Below the pieces are notes generated by a model that ran no database searches, was not told the DNA's origin, and saw only the letters and a list, made by a program, of their open reading frames with translations. Made by a program: the position numbers and the translations under genes. Below are positions 24,277 through 36,900 of a stretch of 64,000 nt of DNA, one piece after another (position 1 is the stretch's first letter; each line of letters opens with the position of its first letter). The stretch comes from Enoplolaimus lenunculus (taxonomy: Eukaryota; Nematoda; Enoplea; Enoplida; Thoracostomopsidae), in contig JASANG010001108.1 of assembly GCA_030248215.1 (NCBI GenBank), positions 1 to 64,000 of the forward strand, written 5' to 3'.

Positions 24277-24621
24277 AATAACACAAAGAATATACAAAGC
24301 TAAAATCATTTTGAAATGGGCCTCTATAATACCATCGAATTTTAATTTGTTTTTCGCTAATTGAACATAGGTATTTACTTAATCTGCTGTATTTTTACTG
24401 TTTCATTATCCACCGAAACCACAACTCAGTGTGAGCGCACAAGTGATAGGTCATATAACTTTCGAACTACAGTGAGTCGAACGCTTTACGCATTTTAGAT
24501 TTTCAGACATCACAGCGTCCCTATTAGAAAATCCCTTATTAATTATTACTTGTAATAGGCGCTGTTGCAATTTGAGAACACGTGCCCTAATATTGCCATC
24601 TCATTAATGTTTATAACTCCG

Positions 24622-24796
24622 TGGGGCTATGTTAGTTTAAGGGGCTTCCAGGTTTCTGGTGTGTCTATAAAAGTGTAGGATTAGATTCAATATTACATTT
24701 TTTTGCTTAGGCCTAGACTTAGGCATACGTTTCTGCAACGCGTAGGCTTAGAAATATACTTAATCTATTGTTACGCCCCTTAAAGTAACATTGGCC
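24622..24796. mobile_element. GTTACTTT/TTAGGC-core MITE
   Basis: The ends are GGGCTATGTTAGTTTAAGGG and CCCTTAAAGTAACATTGGCC. The core is CTTAGGCCTAGACTTAGG-like. Confidence 0.75.
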
Positions 24797-26190
24797 ACTC
24801 CGTGAATATACACTTAAAAACAAAATCCGTTCATTCAAAACCAAAGCATACAACTTTACCTGTTCATTCGAAATCTTACAAAAAACTTCTCAGAGTAATC
24901 TTAATACCCAAAACATATTAATATATTTTCTAGAACCTATACAAAGGCGGACGACTGTTTAGAATATTGTAACATTTTGTACATCATCAACATTAATTAC
25001 TGAAATTAAAATGCTGTATCCCAGCTTCATGGTTAATTGATGAAAAGCATACTAACCAGACTGACCAGATGAAAACCAGTTTAGGCCAAATTGAACTTAT
25101 ACAATTTTGACCGACCGCAATTTTTTGTTCACTAGAAACACATAATAGCAAAAGCGCAGCCAGAACGCAAATGTAGGCGGCAATCTCAGTTTAAAATTAT
25201 TACCCAAGACTTACTTGCGAGTTTTTTTCATCAACTGGCGCATCAAAAATCAAATCAGCTAAAATAACAAAATACAACGCATCGTACGAAGCGAGGCATT
25301 GGAACAAAAGGTTCGATTGATAAAACACACAAACTGATTCTTTCCGAAAATACTTTCAGCGGTTCACCAGTTAGTTACAGGCCTTGTGAAACTCTTGAAT
25401 GGCCACGTTCGTGGCTACAAAATTGTCTTAACGTTTCTTCTACAGAGTCCCACTTCACACATAAGTTCAATATTTTTCTTGGTTATACAAGTTTTGTTTA
25501 ATTTTCGTATCTCCATCGTTTGAAAAAGGATTCAAAACCGCAGTGCACTGATTCAAAACTGTATCTTATAACGGCGACAGATGCTAGAACCATTCACAGA
25601 CAACGAACCGTAACTTAAAACGTCCAATCAGCAACATTTAAAGTCAATTAAATACACAACAACAGCAAAAAAAAATTTGCACAAATATATCATAGACTAG
25701 CGACAGATCTTGACCACGAAATGCAGTAGTTACTGTAGTTTTGAACGATTGTTTCAGTTTTGTCAACCGTCAACACTGCCAAAACACATCGAATGCTCAG
25801 CCAAGCCATGATTAATGACAAAACGTCATGAATGCCATTTCACCCATTTACCAGTCTCATACCGATTGAATACCAGGCAATAATTTCAAACCGTACGGCC
25901 TGCATAACAAACGTAGGTCTCAGTTTCAGCAAAAAAACCGCAGTCTACGTCTAAATCCTAGCCTAAATTTCAACCTTAGGTTAAGCCTAAACTACAGCCC
26001 AAACGTACACGTAAACGTTGCGCTAAGTTTAAACATAAAGCTGTTACCTAAAGCTAAATCTCAACCTCAGCTTTAAACCGAATGCTAAACCTAAGCATAA
26101 ACTTCAAAAGCCGAATCCGGTACGCTCAGCTTACAGTCTATAACAAACCATACGCTTAAACGCTAAAACTTTAAGGGTAGCTGCCGTAGT
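24797..26190. other. Intergenic stretch downstream of PTK7
   Basis: No gene is recognised. The right part, 25950-26190, is dense in imperfect CCTAAAC/CCTAAGC words close to the PTK7 stop codon and may belong to its 3' untranslated region or to an old TTAGGC-core element. Confidence 0.35.
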
Positions 26191-26251
26191 CATGAGCGTA
26201 TGCTTAAAGCTACAACCCAGACTACGCCGACCTGCCAGTACCACTCATTAA

Positions 26252-27977
26252 TCACAACCCTTCCGTATTGCGAATTTCCCTCATTTCCCGTACGATTACA
26301 TCGAACGTCGGCCGTTGCCGCATATCAATTGCTCGACATTGTGCCAGCACCCTTGTTAAGCCGTCTGGAATTTCATAGCCTGACTTCCTTGGTTCATCGA
26401 GTGCCAATGTCCCTGCTTTCAACGCTTCAATAACCCCTTCATCATTAACTGTTTCATAAGGCAACGTCGCAACTGAGTACATTTCCCATACAAACACCGA
26501 CCACGCCCACGCGTCCGATTTCGTTGACCATTCATCGTCGAATAGCGCTTCAGGGGGCATCCAGCGTAACGGATGAACAATATGGCGGTAAGTATAGTAT
26601 TCAGTTGCAAAAGCGTCTGCCGACAAGGAAAGATTAGTAATTTTGGCGACATACGACGACGAAACGAGAATGTTACGGGCAGCGAGATCACGATGAATGT
26701 AGCGGTGTGCGGCAAGATACTCCATACCACACGCGACCTGAAAACAAAATAACAATATTTTTGAGGCGTGATCTCTACCATGTTACATTTCAAAACTCGG
26801 GTACTGCCCAGCCCGATATGCCATTTTCAAGCCAGAAAACACCCAAGCAAAATGACTTAGCTCGTTCCTGTCTAAATTTCATCTTCATCCGGTTGTAGTT
26901 CTGATTTATATTTTGACAGAAGTTATTTTTAGCTACCAATCTATATCCAAACATCAGTTCTTACACTCGTAACCATAGACGACTGGTATTCGTTTCACAA
27001 TCTTTCAGCATTCACTCCGAATTTTACGCTAACTTTTGAAACAATAAAATTGCATAGCCACACCTTTTTGTTGCTTTCCGCCCGCTTTTTCTTGCTGCGA
27101 AGCAATTCAAAACAATAAAATTAGATAGCTATATCATCATTATCATGGCTCATGTAATCTATAAGAACATGAAGATAGATCCCAAGCTCTTGGTCTTATA
27201 CCTAAGCAGCCGAAGTTTTAATATAGGCCTAAGCCCTAAGTCTCTCTGTCTGCCAGTAAATAGGGCCCTGTAATTGACATTAGCCACCATCATCACCATC
27301 CAGCTACACCAACCTGCTCTGAGATACTCATAATCTGAGCGTGCGTCAACGGGGGCGGATACGTTCCGGGCGGAACTGTGCCTGCGCTGGCTTCGTACAA
27401 CAACGACGCTTTCATGTAATGATTGAGATTGCCGTACTCGAGATACTCGCTCATCACGTAAATCGGCTCCGTCTGCCGGCAAATGCCCAGAACTGCTGCG
27501 ACGTTTGGATGTTCGAGTTTTGAGTACATTTCGATTTCCTAAACGAATAATTTCAAATAAAGTAATACGATGTTATAAACTTTACGACTGCATCGTTTAT
27601 AGTCATGCGATAATTAAGAAAATTCGTCAATTCATTTTACGACAGTTAAGGGGTATTCGAACACGCTGCTTTAAACGCAATAAGTAGCATGGTAACTAAT
27701 TCATATTGAAACGGCATTACGCGCCATGCAAAGAAAATACATATTGGTTTACATAATGCAAATAATATAACAAACATTAAGCAGTGATAAACTCTCAGGG
27801 CATAATACTAATTTAATCACGATATTGGAAGCAACAAATTACCACTAACCTGTTTGAGCTCTCCGTGCAATTCTTCTGATTGTGTCTGTAGCATTTTAAC
27901 CACAACTGTTGATTCAGATTCTTCAGATCGAATATTAATTGCACGCATTAAATGAACTTCGCCGTATACACCAGTTC
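26252..27977 (-). other. PTK7: PTK7 pseudokinase domain exons 17-19
   Basis: Exon 17 gives the N-lobe (GTGVYGEVHLMRA and VVVKML). Exon 18 gives the helix C, gatekeeper and hinge region (SKLEHPNVAAVLGICRQ, YVMSEYLEYGNL). Exon 19 gives the whole C-lobe to the TGA stop: MEYLAAHRYIHRDLAARN, NLS in place of DFG, and DMRQRPTFDVIVREM near the end. The tail after the domain is only a few residues (RNTEGL), so little C-terminal signalling sequence is present. Confidence 0.93.
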
Positions 27978-30900
27978 CTACAAGTAACACAAAAATAAAT
28001 ATGGCATAGAGTCGGTCCGGGTTTTCTAGATTTGCATAAATCTCGGTTTAGTTAATCAATTCAATTACAATACACATAAAAACCAAATCCCGCCACAATT
28101 TCCAAATCGACAAATTTTTGCAACAAATTCCAGATCAAATACGATCGCATTATAAACATTACTTTTAGGCATAGCCCTGAATTCCAACCCCAACCTATTT
28201 TAATACGCTCATACATCAAGTGCATCAACTAATTACATAGCCACCCTCAAACTTACCTAACTTGCTAATATAATGCAAATTCTGGCGTGGGAACGACAGG
28301 GCATCGATCGAAGTTGGCCTTGACGACGTCGTAGTACCAGTTCCGGTTCCAGTCATTGCTGCCGTCCCGTTACCGCCTGAGTTCGGTCTCCGATAAACAT
28401 GACCGCCTCCGTCAGTCACATTCAGCGAAAAATGATCAATCTGTGGAACCGAACTTGTACCATCCTGACCCGCGGGCGAGGTCTGTGGTTGAGGCAACAA
28501 ATTCTGATGGGGACCAGCATTTGTCGAAACAACTGGTGCAGCAGGCATCGCAGTAGCTACTGGCTCTTGCTGTAGACTGCTGCAATGGCCGTTGCTATTT
28601 CCTAGGTTCAGCGGTTGAAGAGTATGTGAGTTTGGCGGCGGTGTTGGCGTGTTATAGTGAGCGTTGTTACGAGGCGAACCGCTTATGCCTGAGTTCCGCG
28701 TGAGATCTGTGAACAAGCCATAAATCATTACCCAAAGTGAAAGAATGAGTTTATGCAAAACATAATTCAGCAACAAAGGTGTAAAATAAAATATAGGTTT
28801 AAGTCGACAAATTTGTGTAATTTTTCAACGCCAGTTCTATTGCAGCGATGGGTTTACTGAATTACTTAGCTACACAAACAGCTCCAAGTTTGAACATTAA
28901 ATAGAACGAAACTGCATACGGGGGCAGCACGCATGCTAAAATTAACATCTACTTAGCGGCTAATTTGCAAAATCCTACAACGGCATAATCACTATTTATC
29001 AGGGTGCAAAGCGGAACTGGATTATCTCGGAATCGGAACAGCAAATTTATAACTGAAATCAGAACTACAAATATTGCAACTATATAGACACTTTTTATTA
29101 ACAAATATAAAATTAATTTAGGAAGTCTGTTGGCCAGCGAAAATTTTCAAAAACGCCGCAGAGAAACAAACTGGTGATGATTTTTGGTTCTGTAAAGCAG
29201 GGCTACAATCAATTATTGTCATTTTCCAAAAATCGTACTTTTGTCTGCTTAGACGATGAGACCGAGAAAATTTTTATGCAACATATCACAACAAGTATGA
29301 TCTAAATTACAATTTCAAAATTTCGTTTTGAATCAGAATTGTAATCGAAATCGTAATCATAATTGCGCCCTGATATTTAGCTAACAATTTCTGTTCCCAT
29401 GCATCATGAAAACTATTCTATGGAACATATATACCTTCATCCCCAGTTTTAACAGTCATAGTTGTGGGCGGCTTTCGACAGTACTGAATGTACGCAAGAA
29501 GCGCAATGATTAGCACAATATAAGCGACTGCACAAACAATTGGAATGATAATTGCATTTTGCGATACACCGCCTTTGTTTGCTGGACTCGACATTACACC
29601 ACCGTTTGTGAAACCTAACACAACAGAAACTGTTTATTAGCCACCTTACACAATGACTTGCGTACACCGTATCGCAATTTCTCACACCTGACAGTGACAT
29701 GTCAAAAAACATGACCGATGATAACGGTGTACTTAGCTAAGAACGGCGTTACAAGCGTAGATCATTACGATTTTTGCCCAGGATTTTGTAAGAACTTTCC
29801 AATTCGCAGCACAAGAAAACATCGTTCACAATTTTTATACACGAACGTAACCCTCCATACAATATTCCGACTTCGTCCCTATAGTTGTATGAGAAACATC
29901 TCTATAATACGACATGATGAACAAGACATGTTATAGCGGATAATGCACTAGAAGTTATTGATTGTATCGATCTTTAACCAATTTTTGAACTAATAAACAC
30001 AAAAGTTTAAAATCTGCTCCAGTTCGCAACAATGATCCTGGGTGTTACTATGCGAGTATTGAGATTCGTGACCTCAGTAATTGTCAAGTTTAAACACCTA
30101 TTGCCAGCTGATCAAACCGGCTTGACACCACGCGTCAACTTGAGTCACGCCTCTGTAACGAAACCAATATTGATTTCAACTCACCTGTAAGCGGCTTCAG
30201 TACGTTCAAACTGTGACTAACATTCACAAACCCAATCGGTGCCCCACAATAAGACAAATTTTTTTCTGGTTCTAAAAGGAAATAATACACTTTACATAAA
30301 CTAACGAAGAAAACGACATTAAAAGCATACAGTAAACTTTGCAACAACCTCCTACGGCACTACGTATTACCATTCAAATACCCCTTTCTATTTGACTCCT
30401 GTAAATTATAGCGGCTTCTCGCTGAAAGACAAAGAGACCGGGGGACTTAGGCTTACACTTAGACTGGGGGACTTATGCTTACGCCTAGGGTTTTGTTTCG
30501 CTTCACTCTTAATGGACCGATCCTTATAGTTTACATGGGTTAACATATTTAGCAATTCTACGCGCACTTAAACTCCAAATTAAATTCAATTACCTCTAAC
30601 ACAAAGAAACACATCTATGCGATCAAAGCCTCCTTTGTTGCCAATCATACATCCATAACGGCCGGCATCACTCAAACTGACATTTCGAATGAGCAAAGTT
30701 CGATTGTCAAATATTTCATATTTCGGCGGCTGTGACAGTGTGGTGGATGCAGACAAACTGCTGTTAGAATTAGTTGAACTAAAGTATACACATTAAAAAA
30801 CATATAACACAAAACTCAGCCTTGTTATTAAGTACGTAACACTAAACACCTGAACATAAATTGCATTTAGCCTGGCCTCGATTATGGGTAAACGAACAAA

Positions 30901-33900
30901 GACTTCTAGACAATAGTATGCTAGTAGAAGTACTAGATACACTGTTATACGTATTACCACATTTTTGCTACTGGGTAGTATACTGCAATCATCCCCGCGA
31001 GCCACGAAGCTAACGGTCGTACGCAGACTAAAACACAACTCGTAACGCCCGTATAACATTTTGCCGCACGAATTACGTCGATGGTTCAAGCAAATTCACC
31101 GATCCTTTTTTAATTCCCGGCTAAGATCCAACCGCTTTAAATATCTTCTGTCATTACTTCCCATACCTGTCTATACTGTCACTGTCGTCGTTATTCACTT
31201 TCCGGTTACGGCTGCTTATACGGTTATCCAAATAAAAATCAGTTCGGCCTGCGCGGTCCCAATTAACCCGTGGTGTTGGAGTCCCATTCGCTTGACAGTG
31301 GAGGTACGCGTCCAATCCTTGCGGAACAGTTTGATTCAACGGACGAATTGTGAAACGTGGTGGAACTAAAAAAGTATTTGCTTCATATAAACTTTGATAT
31401 TGGCATAAAAAAATCAAATCAAGGATGCGGCAGAATGTTAAAATATAGCGAAAACAGAGCCAAATACCATAATATACGGCTCCTGAATACCTGAGCCAGA
31501 AGTCGATTTTCTGACGGAGCTGGGCTTCCGATCGTACTCTGATAAATGCTCCTTAAACCTGTCAGCAAAGTTTTGCTTGTTATGCTAAAATAAAAAATCA
31601 TTTAAATACAAACTCACTCAATAAAAATAACGCAAGTATATATGAAAAACTATATTTATTCTGAAGCAAATATGTGATTTACTACTAACCATAAACAATA
31701 ACACGAGCTGTTGCATTGATTACGCCTTCAGAGTCGCTCACCGCTACACACATGTACATGCCTTCGTCGTCCCACGATACACGGGGCCCAAAATGTAAAC
31801 TGCCATTTTCAGATACCCGAGGCCGACCAAACTTTTGAAGCGGAATGAACTTTTCCAGTTTCACTTGTTTGCCTTTAGGATCCAAATCTGTAAAAATAGA
31901 CTGCTACAAAGACCTGCTCGGGTCCGGCTCCAGGCATTCCGGCGGGTATATCCGCCGACAATTTTCGGGTCCAAATTTTTTGAGAAATTTCTGGTCTATA
32001 CCCGGGTTTTCAATACAAAAAACCCCTATGGGTCAGCGAGAGGGTATTTATTTTGAAGTCTTGCAAAAACAAAGAGCGTCCCGTCTGTAACTGAGGGGCC
32101 ACTGCCTTACAACAAAAATTTATTTAGTTCTTAAGCTATACATCCGTTCTCTCGACGCGAATTCCATGCAAATCTCAAATCCAACCAATTCAAAATTCAA
32201 TCTCCATACCTTGCATTCACGAGCAAGCAAAATTTTTGGACTTGAGACAGCTTATATTTCAGAATACCGTAATTTACATAAATATTGGGAAAATAATAAA
32301 GTAACCTCTAAAAATTGTTAAAAACCCAATATAATTGAACAGAAACAAAAACAAAACAACCAAAATACAGGTTACCTGCAATTTTTAACCATTTTAATCG
32401 AGGCCGCGTTGCTGCAGTCGCGCTACAGTTTAAACTGCACGGCGTATTGTAGACACACCGTTTGTCAGAAGGTGCGACTGTAAATTTCAGTTTTTCTGAA
32501 ATAAAAAGAACACAGAAACATTTATACTAAAGTTAGTAATACAAGTAGACTGTTCTCGTGGCTTCCTGCTTGCTGGAGAATGCTGCAATAGATAGCTGAA
32601 AATATCGGTCTCAAGCAGAATTCCGCATCATCAACAACCAGGAAAAGAGGCCAAAATCCAGATGGCTATTTCAGATAAATTTAGCCAACAATTTATTGAA
32701 AAATGAACATTTTAAAAATCTTTTACATTAAAATCCAAAATCTTAAAATTAAACTCTTATAACTTTAAAATTTACACAAATCAAGCTCACCTCGAACTTC
32801 AACAATTGCTTCTTTCGACCGCACTGGCTTCTGTGCTTCTGTTTCAATTACGCAAACGTAGCTGCCACGCTGTCGCATTGTCACTGCTTGTAGAGTGATT
32901 TGACTCGTAAAATCGTCTTGGGTAATTTTTACTGAACGACGCATTTCCTGAAAATGAAAACGAAAAATACATAATCGACAAATAAAGTTATATTTGTTGA
33001 CTGTTCAAAATCTCCACACTTTTTGGTTATAAATTTTCAGCCACATACCAAATTGTACTTTAACGTCAAAATCTTGGATTGAATGCATTCGGCCATGCTC
33101 CAAGTGTAACAAAATGATTTAATTTCATATTAAATAGCACAGTCCTACTACAAAATCTCAACTGTGCAGGATAACTCAACTTCATTTGCCTTAAAGTTCT
33201 CAGGATTTACAAACATTTAGCACGCACAAGAAACTACTACTATCAATCAAGCGATCCTTACAAAGTAATAAAAAGCAATTTTACATACATTAATTTCGTA
33301 TCCGTTATGAAACCATTTGATTGTAGTAATCGGCTCTTGATTTCCTCGAAACTCACACGACAACTGGACTCGTGCGCCTTCTTTAGCAACTTTTGACGCC
33401 GGATGACGTTCAATTTTTGGTGGAACTGAAAACATCAAAATTAGCAGTCAACGCGGCCAAGAAAATATTACATTTTGGTTTTAATTGTATTTCGAATAGT
33501 GTTGTGGTGATAAGTTTATAATTATAACCACAACACTATTCGAAATACAATTAATTATAACCAAACAATTTAAGACCAGTGTTCGAAATGTTGCATAAAA
33601 TGGAAAAATAAACACAACAACCTGTAAAATGCATTAATACCAATCTCACGGTTAAAGTCCTACAGCAAGACGTTACATTTCGTACTTCCGAATAAAATAC
33701 TTGTATTGTAATAGGACGACATACCTGAAATCTTCAACTTAAAAGCGTAGCTTTGTTTCCCAGCAGCATTTTCAGCAATACAGGCATAGTTTCCTTCATC
33801 AGTACGTTTCACTGAGTTAATACGAAGCCGTAAATGTTCAGTCACTCTAAAACAATAAAGAATATCTTCCGCAATAAATTTGAAACAATATAAAAACAAT

Positions 33901-36900
33901 CGGAAATAACATTTCAAGAGCACAAAAACGCAATATTTGGTATTATAAATGATGCCATACAAAATTTAGTAATTTGCATACTCACGTGTATATTACCGTC
34001 TAATCTAGCTCATCCCTACGACTGTCGTTTTAAATACCGCACTTTGTTAAATTTCCATATTTTTCTAAAATTTACCTTAACTTAACAACATGCCTCAGAA
34101 ACTTTTGATCTAATGCAACATCTACGTCATTTGCTCAACATAGAACATGAACTTTTAAAGCAAAAAAATTGATCCCAATTGTAACCTTCACAGCTTACCT
34201 TACGCTTCCATGACTACTGATATTGATTTCTTTCAGCTTGGCTACAGAAGTCGCGTTACCACTCAGCCGTGCCCATCGAACTCTAGGGGTCGGATAGCCA
34301 TCGGGCGGTTGACACAGCACTTCAAACGGCCGGCTAAGCCCGCCGATATACTCGTGTGGGTCAGGCATGCGTGACTTGGGCAACACACCGCCAGGAACAG
34401 CAAACTTTGACAGGCGAGCCAAAACAAGACGAGTGCCATACTGCTGGCTTATGCCAGCCCGGTTTGTCCCCGTACAAATATACCAACCCTCATCAGACAC
34501 AGTTACCCTTGAGACTCTCAACGCGCCAGAATCATCGAGAATTCGAATTCTTTAAAATAAATAAAAAAAACAAAAATGAATCAATTTTCAGGGCAACGCT
34601 ATCTTGAGTTTGTTGAAGACCACTGATTAACCTATACACACTGGTTTATATTTGTAATGCAAAAGCAAAAGTTAATTGGCATTATGCATAAATAATGTAT
34701 CGTTAGACTTGTAGCTTTAATTATACAGATTAGCAATAATATTGTGATGACGAACATAACTTTTGGAGCTAAAATGCAATATATACCTTTCAAATAGGTA
34801 AATAGTGACACTTTACTGCTGTGACGGTGTTTGCACACCTTTTAACGGTATTTTACCGCTTATAAAAATGTAAACACACCATTAATTAGAATGCAAAAAA
34901 CTGAAACAAATGCAGTAGTAAACTGATGATAAATATGGAGCGTGGCACAAATCGAACGTTTGGCAATACATGCTCAGACAATTTTAAAATACCGGATTTA
35001 TGTATTACCGGAACCGGAAAGTGGAAAATACCGCATTTCTTTACGGGAACCGGAATTCCGACTGCACCCTGATACTGTGTCAAGCGTGTTTTTAAATATA
35101 ACTCAGCTAACATTTATGTAATTATTATCAGAATACCATTAATAATTTTTTATCTCGCAAATAACATAATATTTTATCGAAATACTAATTGTTTAAACTC
35201 AATGCACGTGTAAGTGAATGCAAGTTCTGAGCGGCGTTCCAGGCTTCTGATCGTACCTAGCCTGGTACGAATTATTATTTCAGAAACCTAGCCGATACTT
35301 AAATAAAGGCAGTTAGCTATTTGTTTAAATAAATATACTGCAACCTAAAAGTACTATCCAGCAAGCCTTATGAATCTCAACAGTATTATTACTAACCTTT
35401 GATCAGCTTTGTTACTGAACACGTCATCCGAGTCTGCTTTCTGCCACTGAGTTGACGCAGCATTTTCAAAATGACAATGAAACGTCACTTCAGCACCGAT
35501 TGCGGCTACTTGTGTCGATGAAATTAAACTAAGTCGAGGTCTGTTCGCGACTAAAACAGTGCATATAAACATACATAAATATAAAACAAGAACTGAAACC
35601 AAACGAAGTATTGCAGCAACTATTAACCGGATGAAAAAATTTTACCGTAACCGTATACTGACCGGACCTAATATCTTAGTTTGTGGCGTTTTAAATTACT
35701 TTATTTGAGTCTCGCAGAAGTGTACGCTTAGAATGGTGCTGTACTAGTCATGCGGCGCCGTCCGTCTCTGTACGTCACCCATACGGCGCCGTCCGTCGGC
35801 GTCAGGCGCCTTCTATCACCCGTACGGTGCTGTCCGTCACCGCACCGCGGCGTCCGTCACCCGTGCGGCACCGTTCTTCACCGTGCGGTATCATACGTGA
35901 ATGACGCACGTACGATACCGTGTGGTGACGCACTGTGGACAGCGACGGACGACTCCGTACGGGTGAACTGGGTCCAAATTAATATTGCTAGCTTACATCT
36001 TTCATTTTTACTTCAACGTAAAAACATGGGCTTCTTGACTTATGGTTGATATAATAAAATTGGCAACTCCGTTAACGATAGTTTATTTAGACAACAAACT
36101 TCACTCTTTACTATGGCAGGAACGAATACGAATTATGACACACGCGCCTTCCCTCTACATACAGCCCTAAATTTTCACATAACTCGAATAAAATAGTCCG
36201 GTTTGGCGCTGGCCCCCGTTTGATGCCCAGAGACCGTGGACAGTGGAGCAGGGTGAGCAGCCGCGGAAGTCTCAAATTCTCACTCACCTGGTAACCGCAA
36301 GACGTAATTGTTAGTCGACACAATCGATCGGGCCGAATTCGCTACATCACAACTATACACTCCGTTATCTTCGTCTGCACTTAAACGCGCAATATGTAAC
36401 GGCGGTGACCGGCGTGGGATCGGAATCACCCGATTGTCTGAGCGACCCCGGTCAATTTTAATTCGACTACTCGACTGAGGCAATAACCGAATTCCGTTGC
36501 GAAACCTGTTAATTATTCAAAACAAACAAAACATTTCACTATTGTAACGTTCAAACCATGTGCGTAGCAGGAAGGTATTAACAGGGCAAATTCGCCCTCA
36601 GGAATCTTTGTAACTCCGGTTTTACAATAGTTTTACAGTTTGTTGTAACACAAAAAAAAACCTTTTCGAAATTTTCAACAGCCCCTGTCTAAAACCACGA
36701 CTGCGCCCATGACGATTACCACAGCATTACAATATCACAAATAATCAATAATAAACGATAACTCCAGAAAAAAGTACATAATACTTTAAGCCCCATTCAC
36801 ACGTGCAATATTTTGCAGCAAGAAGTCGCAGCTCCAACTTGCACGAAATACTTACAGCAGCAAGTAGTTTCAAAAGAACTTTCCGATTGACCAATTAAAC

